IMG/VR virus record: IMGVR_UViG_3300036766_000678
Location: 1 to 64,000 of that record
DNA from: a virus
Direction: 5' to 3' (one strand)
Length of the DNA stretch: 64,000 nucleotides
The notes under the pieces were generated by a model. It was not told the DNA's origin, did no database searches, and was given only the letters and a program-made list of their open reading frames with translations. The translations under genes and the position numbers were made by a program. This document shows positions 45,167 through 52,211 of the stretch, piece by piece; the stretch's first letter is position 1, and each line of letters starts with the position of its first letter.

Positions 45167-45199
45167 TTATCTATTCCTTTTATTCTTCGTTAAAGAGCA

Positions 45200-45364
45200 T
45201 TATTGATTCTCTCGTAAATTAATAGTTGTAAAAGCCACTTTAGCTTTTAGTACACAATTATAACAAATTCCACAACTATTTGTATAAAGTTGAACTGCTT
45301 TTATGCCCTCTATTTGGTATATGGCACAAAATGTTATCAAATCAACTATATCGTTATGCTCCAT
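45200..45364 (-). CDS. Small protein with CxxC, 54 aa
   Basis: MEHNDIVDLITFCAIYQIEG... contains CGICYNC near the middle, a probable metal or disulfide site, and has GAGAGATAAA upstream of the ATG at 45364. The 33 bp to the next gene are empty. Confidence 0.5.
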   Translation of the reverse strand: MEHNDIVDLITFCAIYQIEGIKAVQLYTNSCGICYNCVLKAKVAFTTINLRENQ

Positions 45365-45377
45365 TTTATCTCTCCTT

Positions 45378-45530
45378 TCATTTAACCAATACCTGTTGTA
45401 GCTTTACAAATAGCTCTACAGCTTCTTTTCTTGTAATATGCAGCCTTGTACGTCCAAGAGCTAATAACAATCTCTTACGTTTACGATCTCTTGGTCTTGC
45501 TTCTTTCTTTAATGGGATTAGTTTAATCAT
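45378..45530 (-). CDS. Small basic protein, 50 aa
   Basis: Arg/Lys-rich (KKEARPRDRKRKR) followed by a helical region (HITRKEAVELFVKLQQVL). Could bind nucleic acid. Overlaps the upstream gene by 4 nt. Confidence 0.5.
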   Translation of the reverse strand: MIKLIPLKKEARPRDRKRKRLLLALGRTRLHITRKEAVELFVKLQQVLVK

Positions 45531-45697
45531 TGTTGAGGTCCTTTCTGCTGTAATAATATTGAAATAGTACGTACTTGTTGTTTAAGTGTACAAGTATCAC
45601 AGGTAACAAAATTACTATAAGGACTCCATTTTGCCAAAGTGTGCCCACAATCTAACATCGCAATACCACCATCAGTGACTTTAACTATTGTACTCAT
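45527..45697 (-). CDS. Small zinc-knuckle-like protein, 56 aa
   Basis: LDCGHTLAKWSPYSNFVTCDTC gives a CxxGH...CxxC pattern of about 20 residues near the middle. ATG at 45697 has AAGGAGAATTCTA upstream; a longer frame to 45745 would be out of context. Similar spacing to small zinc ribbons of phages. Confidence 0.55.
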   Translation of the reverse strand: MSTIVKVTDGGIAMLDCGHTLAKWSPYSNFVTCDTCTLKQQVRTISILLQQKGPQQ

Positions 45698-45905
45698 TAG
45701 AATTCTCCTTCTTAGCCTTTTCCACTGCTGCTTGAGCTTCTTCAATCTGCTTGTCTATAGCCTTTAATTTTTTACCAATATCTAAATATGTTTTACTATG
45801 GGAATATTTTGAAAATTTTCCAGTTCCAGAATAACTTGTATAAGACTTAACAAATTCTTGTTTTTTAATTTTTAACATAAATAATTGTTCCTCTTCTTTA
45901 GTCAT
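45681..45905 (-). CDS. Hypothetical protein, 74 aa
   Basis: Charged, with a long helical region after a Tyr/Ser-rich start (SYTSYSGTGKFSKYSHSKTY). A single Ser/Asn-rich end. It starts directly after the AP2-like gene. Unknown. Confidence 0.5.
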   Translation of the reverse strand: MTKEEEQLFMLKIKKQEFVKSYTSYSGTGKFSKYSHSKTYLDIGKKLKAIDKQIEEAQAAVEKAKKENSNEYNS

Positions 45906-45906
45906 A

Positions 45907-46593
45907 CTAATTGGCAGCCTTTTTATTTTTCATAGCAGAAGTTGCCTCATCAAGTGTGTTGAAAGTTCCTAAGTACCTATGGCAAATAGAAACTTGAAAT
46001 TTACCATTACTCTTTTTAGCAATTCCTACAGGCAATCCACTATTTTGACGTTTTATTTCATATCTATTAGGCAAATTAAGAATTTGTTGCTTTATATTTT
46101 CATCTACAATAGCTTTTCCACTTCGTATTCGTGCAAGAATAACACCTAAAAAGTGTGAAACTGGATCTTTGCTTACCTTACTGGGAGGAATTCCAGTTTT
46201 TTCATAAAAGGAAATAATTTCTAACGCATTTTTATTACTCTCGTGCTGTCTGAATGTTGGAACCTTTTTATATTGATTTGAAAAACTTTCATCATAACAA
46301 TCACCATGGATATTTGAAAATCTCCCCCAATATTGACTTAATCTTTTTTCATTTGAATTTAAACTAACTTGGGACGGTAAATAGCCATGATTTTTTATAA
46401 AAAGAGCAATCTCTTTTTGAATTTTAATAATTTTTTCATGCTGAAATTTAAAATTATATTTCTCACGTAACAAATTTAAAAATTTAGGATCATAACTAGG
46501 GTTCTCACTTCGTATATAATTATAAAATAATGCTGACAGATATTTTTCTTCAGGGTCACTAGAGTGTGATGCAGGAAACCTATACTTCTTCAT
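45907..46593 (-). CDS. AP2-like DNA-binding protein, 228 aa
   Basis: The N-terminal 190 residues contain two segments resembling helicase-associated domains (FIKNHGYLPSQVSLNSNEKRLSQYWGRF, and FYEKTGIPPSKVSKDPVSHFLGVIL). The C-terminal 45 residues (PVGIAKKSNGKFQVSICHRYLGTFNTLDEATSAM) match the AP2-type DNA-binding domain of phage HNH genes. No nuclease core. The N-terminus is paralogous to the next upstream protein. Probably a DNA-binding relative of homing proteins. Confidence 0.6.
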   Translation of the reverse strand: MKKYRFPASHSSDPEEKYLSALFYNYIRSENPSYDPKFLNLLREKYNFKFQHEKIIKIQKEIALFIKNHGYLPSQVSLNSNEKRLSQYWGRFSNIHGDCYDESFSNQYKKVPTFRQHESNKNALEIISFYEKTGIPPSKVSKDPVSHFLGVILARIRSGKAIVDENIKQQILNLPNRYEIKRQNSGLPVGIAKKSNGKFQVSICHRYLGTFNTLDEATSAMKNKKAAN

Positions 46594-46964
46594 ATTCCTA
46601 ATTCACTATATAAAGCATGAACACTTTCTTTTAAGAAAACACCAGATAGTCCAAAACCACATTCATATCTATATATGGAACTAATATCATACTCAATAGG
46701 ATCATTAGAATTCATATGGAGTCTTCGTCGTGTCTCACGTATAAAATTTAAAATCTTATTTGCATTACATTCGAAACGATTAATTCTCTCATTCCACGAT
46801 TCTATTTTCTCACCTTCTGGTTTAGGAAAGAATTTCTCGATAAGTTTTCTAAACTCTGGATCAAAACTTGAACTAGAAGGAGCCATATAAGAATGCATTC
46901 GTTGAGCATGATGTCTTTCTTCCAAATCTATGCTAACTGCACTAGGGCGTTTATACCTCTTCAT
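46590..46964 (-). CDS. Paralogue of the AP2-like protein N-terminus, 124 aa
   Basis: MKRYKRPSAVSIDLEERHHAQRM... aligns with MKKYRFPASHSSDPEEKYLSALF of 45907-46593, and SSFDPEFRKLIEKFF with PSYDPKFLNLLREKY. It has no AP2 segment, so it is a truncated or specialised duplicate. The ATG at 46964 is inside the helicase stop region; an earlier ATG at 46988 exists. Confidence 0.55.
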   Translation of the reverse strand: MKRYKRPSAVSIDLEERHHAQRMHSYMAPSSSSFDPEFRKLIEKFFPKPEGEKIESWNERINRFECNANKILNFIRETRRRLHMNSNDPIEYDISSIYRYECGFGLSGVFLKESVHALYSELGI

Positions 46965-48495
46965 AAGCATGCGCCTCGATCCATTCAATAATTTCTTTCT
47001 TATTTCCTTCTGGATCTTGATAGGAAGTACCCTCTAGAGCCTCTAGGATCTCATTAGGAGAGGCTTTATGGTATGTTTCGATGGGGCGATTACCAAACTG
47101 CTTTACATCGTCAAATACATCAAGCTGCATTGCCTTAAAGTAATCCATAGGATCTATAAACCGCACCACAGGAGAAGTTGGAACCTTCTTTTGTTTCTTA
47201 TGTTTTATCTTCGTAAGATCTGTCTTCGTAAAAATAATGTTTCTATTTCGAATACTACCAAGACCTTTATAATTAGTTAGACCTTCTGAAGTAAGAAGCC
47301 AAAACATAACCTGCATTATGATGTCTGTTTGATGTCTTCGGTCTGGAGTAGTCACCTTCAAAAAAAATTTAGTTTTACCACCTTCTGGACGCATAAGCCT
47401 ACCATACTTTTGTTTCTGGGCTGAAGGATTAAGACCAAGGCTTATATCAACACAATTATCTAGTCCTGGAAAGTCCCAAGCCAATGTAGCTCTATCTACT
47501 ACCACAAGGAAATTGTACTTATTATAATCTAGATCTTTTGGGTTACTAAACACATCCAAATTATTAGAAGTGTCATCATTATCTGAAGTACTAAGCAAAA
47601 CACTGCCTGGATAATGAAAATTAAACTCATCATAAAGATCTTGGGCATGAGTAATTCCATTAGCAAAGATAAGAGTCTTACCAATAGGAAGGAAGGGAAG
47701 TTTCGTCTTACCAAGGAAATTGCCCAAAGAAGGCCAATAACGAGTTTGAGCAAGACGTTGTAAAACTACTTCAACAATGCGCTTTGTCTCTTCTTTAGGA
47801 AGTTTAGCTTCTACACCTTTCAATGTTTCCCAAGTAGTTTCACTATAATCTGCTTTCGTAATGTCTTTATAGGCTTCTGCTACTTCTGTCGTAGGAAGTA
47901 CCGTATAAACTTCGCCCTCCTTACGTCCTTCACGAATCAAATCTATGGCTGAGAAACCAAATATCTTCACACCTTTCTTATCTATAAATTTATCAGGGGT
48001 GGCCGTAAGATAAAGCTGTTTAAGTCCTTTACGTCCAATCTGCTTTGTGATAGATCGAACCATCTTCCCTTCTGTTTGATGGTGTGATTCATCTATTAAA
48101 AGAAACTGATATTTAATTAGAGGTAATTTACGAATAGTGGAAGGAATTCCAAGAACAACTCTTGCATTAGGATTATAGTCTGATTTATTCTCTACCACAC
48201 AGACATCATTTTCTACAAAGGAAAGATTTTTTTCTTCAAGTATAGAAAATAACCTTCTTTTAAATTGATTACGAATGTCTTTACGATTGTGGGCTAAGAT
48301 AAGAACTTTCCAAATAGGATTTAATTGTAATAGTTCTGCTATAATATTGATAGCCATATTCGTTTTGCCACTTCCCACTTCAGAAGCAAGCAAGACAATT
48401 TTATTTTTAGTCTGTAAAAGTTCTGTCACACAAGACGTTTCAAGCGTTACTTGGTAGGGTCTGACTTTATATTTCTTTTTAGTTAAGGTTTTCAT
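46951..48495 (-). CDS. SF2 DNA/RNA helicase, 514 aa, leaderless
   Basis: Motif I ASEVGSGKTNMA, motif II LLIDESHH, motif III LTATPD, and the C-terminal part with TLIFANGITH, VVVDRATLAWDFPG and QKYGRLMRPEGGKTK (motif VI region) define a superfamily 2 helicase. The two genes of this kind (see 59336) suggest UvsW-like repair or replication roles. The ATG at 48495 lies 6 nt after the -10 box of the promoter at 48502-48530. Confidence 0.83.
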   Translation of the reverse strand: MKTLTKKKYKVRPYQVTLETSCVTELLQTKNKIVLLASEVGSGKTNMAINIIAELLQLNPIWKVLILAHNRKDIRNQFKRRLFSILEEKNLSFVENDVCVVENKSDYNPNARVVLGIPSTIRKLPLIKYQFLLIDESHHQTEGKMVRSITKQIGRKGLKQLYLTATPDKFIDKKGVKIFGFSAIDLIREGRKEGEVYTVLPTTEVAEAYKDITKADYSETTWETLKGVEAKLPKEETKRIVEVVLQRLAQTRYWPSLGNFLGKTKLPFLPIGKTLIFANGITHAQDLYDEFNFHYPGSVLLSTSDNDDTSNNLDVFSNPKDLDYNKYNFLVVVDRATLAWDFPGLDNCVDISLGLNPSAQKQKYGRLMRPEGGKTKFFLKVTTPDRRHQTDIIMQVMFWLLTSEGLTNYKGLGSIRNRNIIFTKTDLTKIKHKKQKKVPTSPVVRFIDPMDYFKAMQLDVFDDVKQFGNRPIETYHKASPNEILEALEGTSYQDPEGNKKEIIEWIEAHAYEEV

Positions 48496-48501
48496 GTATT
48501 T

Positions 48502-48530
48502 AGTATAGCAGAAGATTGTTATCTTGTCAA
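48502..48530 (-). promoter_or_regulatory. Sigma-70 type promoter, TTGACA-17-TATACT, leaderless
   Basis: -35 TTGACA at 48525-48530, -10 TATACT at 48502-48507 with TGC before it. The -35 contains the TGA stop of the DnaB gene. ATG of the SF2 helicase is 6 nt downstream of the -10. Confidence 0.85.
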
Positions 48531-49900
48531 GGGATATTATTACCTACTTGACTTGTACCACCAAGTTGCAATTCTTCTATCTTTGAAATCACCCCATCCA
48601 CAGAAAGTGTAGCAAAAGCATCTGCTGAGTAACGACTCAAATTAAGAGCAAATTTTGCAAATCCTTTGTTCCCATTTTTCTTGAAATCTTCGAGGTTTTC
48701 AATAACAAAACTAAAAGCTCCTGATACTTCCTTTAAAGGTTGTGAACTTAAACCCAAATCTTCAGGGGCAATATTTTTAGAATCCTCTTTAGCATCACGC
48801 GTACCTTGCAGATTCGAATGCGCGGTCATAAGCATGGGAAGACGTAAATCAAGAGCAGTGAGAGCAAGTTGTTGACTAATTTCGCTCATCTTTTCCCACA
48901 TTGGCATATTCCTTTTATCATTTGGCTGCATTCTACCGAAATGATCAATAAGAATTGCATCTACAGAACGAGTTTTATTTAGTTCTTTAACTTTATCAGA
49001 AATATAAGCAGCAGAGCTTGAAGTTAAAACCTCGTCATAGTAGATATTCTGCATAATAGGATTTACATGGTTTTTACAATCCTGCAAAAACTGCATCCAT
49101 TTTGTCTCCTCATCCAACGAGAGTTCTTTTGACTGAATACCAAGGAAAGGAATTTTAAGCTCTGTAGCAGCTACTCTCGCATGAAAAGTTTCCCTGCTAT
49201 CTTCATTTGAATGAAAATAAACAAACAAACCACGTTTGGCCAAATTCACGGCTATACATTTTAAAAGAGTACTTTTAAATCCCTTCCAAGGAGCAATAAT
49301 TAAATAAAGACTTCCTTTTGGAATTCCTTTCATAGTTTTATCTATACTGGGTATACCTAATCTAAGTCGTTCATAACGTTCTGGATGAATCTTATTATCA
49401 TCGTATTCCCATAATATCTTGTCGATATCAGCATCAAGAGTTCCAGATCTAACCACTTCTGTTTTAAACTTATTCTCAATAGTTACTAAAGATCGTTTAA
49501 GTTCCTCAATGGATTTGTCTACCTTACGTTCCGAAAGTGTCTCAACACTACGACGAAGTGCATGTTCAACAAGTGCCTGTTTATGATATTGGAAAAGTTG
49601 GTCACATAAGAAATTTATATCTGTATCTAGGGGTTCTAATTGAAGTTCATTGAATAATACTGTAATGGATTGCTGTAAATCTTCAGAAATAGTAGTAGAT
49701 TGTTTTAAGAGTCCTGCAAGCTCTGTGGCAGATAAAAGAGATCCATAATTACTGGTGAAATAATTTGATATAGTATAAAGCTTACCTGCTGTTTTCCATT
49801 GAAAAAAACCTTCATCTATTCCCCTTTGTTGGGAAATAGAAGCAACTTGAAGATCTTTTAGAATATGGGTAAGAAATTTACGTTCTAGTTGTTGATCCAA
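48527..49900 (-). CDS. dnaB: DnaB-type replicative helicase
   Basis: 457 aa, near the usual length. N-terminal helical domain, then RecA-like domain: Walker A region LIIAPWKGFKSTLL, EARP-like loop FHSNEDSRETFH, Walker B AILIDHFGRM and a later TAHSN. The Walker A reads PWKGFKST instead of the usual PSMGKT, so Phe takes a Gly position. Unwinds the fork and binds the primase. TTG start at 49900 with AGAGGT 8 nt upstream. Promoter at 49919-49947. Confidence 0.88.
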   Translation of the reverse strand: MDQQLERKFLTHILKDLQVASISQQRGIDEGFFQWKTAGKLYTISNYFTSNYGSLLSATELAGLLKQSTTISEDLQQSITVLFNELQLEPLDTDINFLCDQLFQYHKQALVEHALRRSVETLSERKVDKSIEELKRSLVTIENKFKTEVVRSGTLDADIDKILWEYDDNKIHPERYERLRLGIPSIDKTMKGIPKGSLYLIIAPWKGFKSTLLKCIAVNLAKRGLFVYFHSNEDSRETFHARVAATELKIPFLGIQSKELSLDEETKWMQFLQDCKNHVNPIMQNIYYDEVLTSSSAAYISDKVKELNKTRSVDAILIDHFGRMQPNDKRNMPMWEKMSEISQQLALTALDLRLPMLMTAHSNLQGTRDAKEDSKNIAPEDLGLSSQPLKEVSGAFSFVIENLEDFKKNGNKGFAKFALNLSRYSADAFATLSVDGVISKIEELQLGGTSQVGNNIP

Positions 49901-49918
49901 ATGGATACCTCTAGGTAT

Positions 49919-49947
49919 ACTATACAGGGAACTACAAGATTTGTCAA
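49919..49947 (-). promoter_or_regulatory. Sigma-70 type promoter, TTGACA-17-TATAGT
   Basis: -35 TTGACA at 49942-49947, -10 TATAGT at 49919-49924. About 12 nt of leader with AGAGG before the DnaB TTG start. The region between DnaB and DNA ligase holds nothing else. Confidence 0.75.
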
Positions 49948-49989
49948 GACTGTCTGCTTATTACGAATACAAAAGATAAAACAAATTAT

Positions 49990-50871
49990 TTACGACAAAT
50001 CATTACTGTCACGAAATCCAATAAAAACAGGGAATCTAGGAGCAATTAGGGCTCCTGCTGCTTGAAACTTATACTTAACAAGTAATTTAGAATACTTCTT
50101 TCTATGATCCCAAATCTCTTGCCGTAAAACATCATCAAAACCAGTGCCAATCTTAAATTCCACCTTTGTCTTAATATCCCTCACCTGCAATGCCCCTAAT
50201 GTTCCTGTCTTAATCATATTCTCTTGGTGAGAAGATCGTTTAGTGCGTCCTAGTTCATCCTTCATGGCTTCATTGGCATTGTGTTCTCTTTCCTCAAAAT
50301 CTAATATTTCTGCTTCGCTATCCGTAAATCGTTTGATTTTTTGAAGGTAGCCTTCTCTTGCTGTACTTCTACCACACTTATAAGGACTTGAAGCTGTTCT
50401 AATCATGATACCCTCGAATCCCTTTTTAACACACTTATTTTCATAAGATAAAAGAGCAGAAAGTGATGTTAACTCTACTGGCAATAATTTAACACAGAAA
50501 TCTGGTAATTCAAGCTTTTCCAATTCATCCATTCGTTCATTATAGGGTTTATCTAACTCACCCGAAACATAATCAAACACGTAGTACCGGAAATCTGGCT
50601 CCCCACTTACACTCATTACAGCGGAAGCAACCTCATTGAATTCCTTCCCCTCAAGGATAAGTTCCCCATCTAATCCATCAGGAAGTTCCATTTGATGTAA
50701 TTGGTCTTGGATATATCTATTTGGAATAAGCTTAAAATTCCTAGATACCGCTTGCCCATCCATTATAAGACACCGGATGCCATCCAATTTTTGTGTGCCC
50801 AATACTGGGAATTTAATAGCATCCATGCTCTCTACACTACAGGCGAGCATTGGCTTAGTTATTTTATTCAT
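49990..50871 (-). CDS. ATP-dependent DNA ligase
   Basis: 293 aa, similar to small T7-like ligases. Nucleotidyl Lys28 is in QKLDGIR (28-33). Later come motif III YYVFDYV, motif IIIa KGFEGIMIR, motif IV and motif V YLQKIKRF, with an OB domain near the C-terminus. Seals 3'-OH/5'-phosphate nicks after replication and repair. The next gene upstream is an HNH endonuclease. Confidence 0.88.
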   Translation of the reverse strand: MNKITKPMLACSVESMDAIKFPVLGTQKLDGIRCLIMDGQAVSRNFKLIPNRYIQDQLHQMELPDGLDGELILEGKEFNEVASAVMSVSGEPDFRYYVFDYVSGELDKPYNERMDELEKLELPDFCVKLLPVELTSLSALLSYENKCVKKGFEGIMIRTASSPYKCGRSTAREGYLQKIKRFTDSEAEILDFEEREHNANEAMKDELGRTKRSSHQENMIKTGTLGALQVRDIKTKVEFKIGTGFDDVLRQEIWDHRKKYSKLLVKYKFQAAGALIAPRFPVFIGFRDSNDLS

Positions 50872-50889
50872 TATTTATCATCCTCAAGC

Positions 50890-51720
50890 CTATCTGTTTT
50901 TCCAAAATTCCTTTACTTCTTTGGCTGTTTTCTTAACATGATCTGGCAAAGATAAAGGTCGCATATTTTTATAATTAACTGCTTTAAGGAATTGTTTCCT
51001 ATCCGTAAGATCAAACTTAAACAATGCTATCTTATGGTCTAAATCCCAGATCTTGCCCCAATTGGCCCAAGTCATGCCTCGTTTAAATTTCTTTTCTATA
51101 TACTTTATAAAGAACTCTATTGAACAGCCGAGATCTCTTACTGCGGAACCAGTCTTTTGCTTATTTTTAATTGCCAACCCAAGTCTAGATCGAAGATAAA
51201 CTCTCAGTTTATATTGCAAATCTGTTTTTCGACGAAAAGCTGAACGTTTACATGCTTGAATTCTTATTTTCTTTTTATTCCAACGTTTTTTAGTTTTTCT
51301 AATCCGTTTGATATTATCCCGTCTCCATTTTTGTTCTCTTATTCTTATTTGATCTCTATGTTTGGCTTGATATGTCCTAGCGATTTTTATATACTCTAAT
51401 CTATGACGATGGTAGGATTTTCTGCCTCTTTTTCGTACAAGTCTCTTGTGTTTGTCTCTGTATCTCTTAGACCATAATCTTGCACATTCTAAGCAACAGC
51501 CATTCCATTTATTTCTACCAACAACAGAGACATCATGCCCTTGTAGACAAAATTGTTTTCTTGGTTTTGAAATATGCCCTTCTTTTATTTTTTGTCTAAA
51601 TTTTTTAGCCCTTATTTTCTTACATTTTTTACATTCCCCATTAGCTTTATCTCGTCCATATATAAATGTATTATGACCATTTATACAAAATCTCTTTTTC
51701 TTTCTAATTCTTCTTTTCAT
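50890..51720 (-). CDS. HNH homing endonuclease with GHD modules, 276 aa
   Basis: Two N-terminal GHD modules (FCINGHNTFIYGR...CKKC, FCLQGHDVSVVGRNKWNGCC), a long Arg/Lys-rich middle (KRNxxRR), and a C-terminal HNH core: IWDLDHKIALFKFDLT and NYKNMRPLSLPDHVKKT. It is a clear paralogue of 24582-25382. It lies between the DNA ligase and the frameshifted gene 51721-51991, both likely contexts for recent insertion. Confidence 0.78.
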   Translation of the reverse strand: MKRRIRKKKRFCINGHNTFIYGRDKANGECKKCKKIRAKKFRQKIKEGHISKPRKQFCLQGHDVSVVGRNKWNGCCLECARLWSKRYRDKHKRLVRKRGRKSYHRHRLEYIKIARTYQAKHRDQIRIREQKWRRDNIKRIRKTKKRWNKKKIRIQACKRSAFRRKTDLQYKLRVYLRSRLGLAIKNKQKTGSAVRDLGCSIEFFIKYIEKKFKRGMTWANWGKIWDLDHKIALFKFDLTDRKQFLKAVNYKNMRPLSLPDHVKKTAKEVKEFWKNR

Positions 51721-51912
51721 TTATTCTTCATCTTCGTCATGAATATGTTCGTGATCTGGAGTATGAAAATCAGCTATCTCTTCATCATCCATTTGGACAA
51801 TAAAAAATTCTCCACTATAAAAAATCTTAGTTTTAATTGAAGTATCCGACCATACTCTATTGCACTCCAAAACGCCAGAAGGTCCTACACGCACATCTTC
51901 TGCAACCATCAT
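51721..51912 (-). CDS. C-terminal ORF of a possibly frameshifted gene, 63 aa
   Basis: From the ATG at 51912: MMVAEDVRVGPSGVLECNRVW... ends in an acidic His/Asp-rich tail. The AAGGCAGGA before it is a weak ribosome-binding site. The same frame is open upstream to 51984, beyond the T8 run, where it overlaps the first ORF (51914-51991) in another frame. Either two coupled genes or one gene with frame correction. Confidence 0.45.
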   Translation of the reverse strand: MMVAEDVRVGPSGVLECNRVWSDTSIKTKIFYSGEFFIVQMDDEEIADFHTPDHEHIHDEDEE

Positions 51913-51913
51913 G

Positions 51914-51991
51914 TCATCCTGCCTTTTCTGAAGCTCCGTATTTAATAAAAAAAATTCTATATAAACGTGTTGGAACAATATCATCAGTCAT
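51914..51991 (-). CDS. N-terminal short ORF, possible frameshift partner, 25 aa
   Basis: MTDDIVPTRLYRIFFIKYG... starts with good RBS AGGAGAACC before the ATG at 51991 and crosses an A-T8 run, then ends at a TGA two bases before the next ATG. A shift at the T8 would join it to the frame of 51721-51912, giving a protein of about 88 residues. Sequencing error in the homopolymer is possible. Confidence 0.45.
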   Translation of the reverse strand: MTDDIVPTRLYRIFFIKYGASEKAG

Positions 51992-52003
51992 TTTAGGTTC
52001 TCC

Positions 52004-52210
52004 TCATTCTATTTCTTCGTCAATTAATCTAATAAAGCTCACATTAGTTAATGGAAATATAGTGATATGCTCACTTCCATCACCATCTTCTCTAAATGTT
52101 ACCCAAGCACATCCATTCCTAAACTTTAAACTAACTAATTCATCTGATAATTCAGAGGAATCATGGCCATTTAAAAATACTTGAATTACCTTAATTGTTT
52201 TCTTATTCAT
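52004..52210 (-). CDS. Hypothetical protein, 68 aa
   Basis: Small strand-rich protein (IKVIQVFLNGHDSSEL..., FRNGCAWVTFREDGDGSEHITIFPL). One Cys. No family recognised. Starts one base after the RNA ligase gene ends. Confidence 0.55.
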   Translation of the reverse strand: MNKKTIKVIQVFLNGHDSSELSDELVSLKFRNGCAWVTFREDGDGSEHITIFPLTNVSFIRLIDEEIE

Positions 52211-52211
52211 A

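Noticed and set aside
45175-45205. Six-codon frame after 45200 (MLFNEE)
   Set aside because: Chance start codon at the end of another gene; far too short to call.
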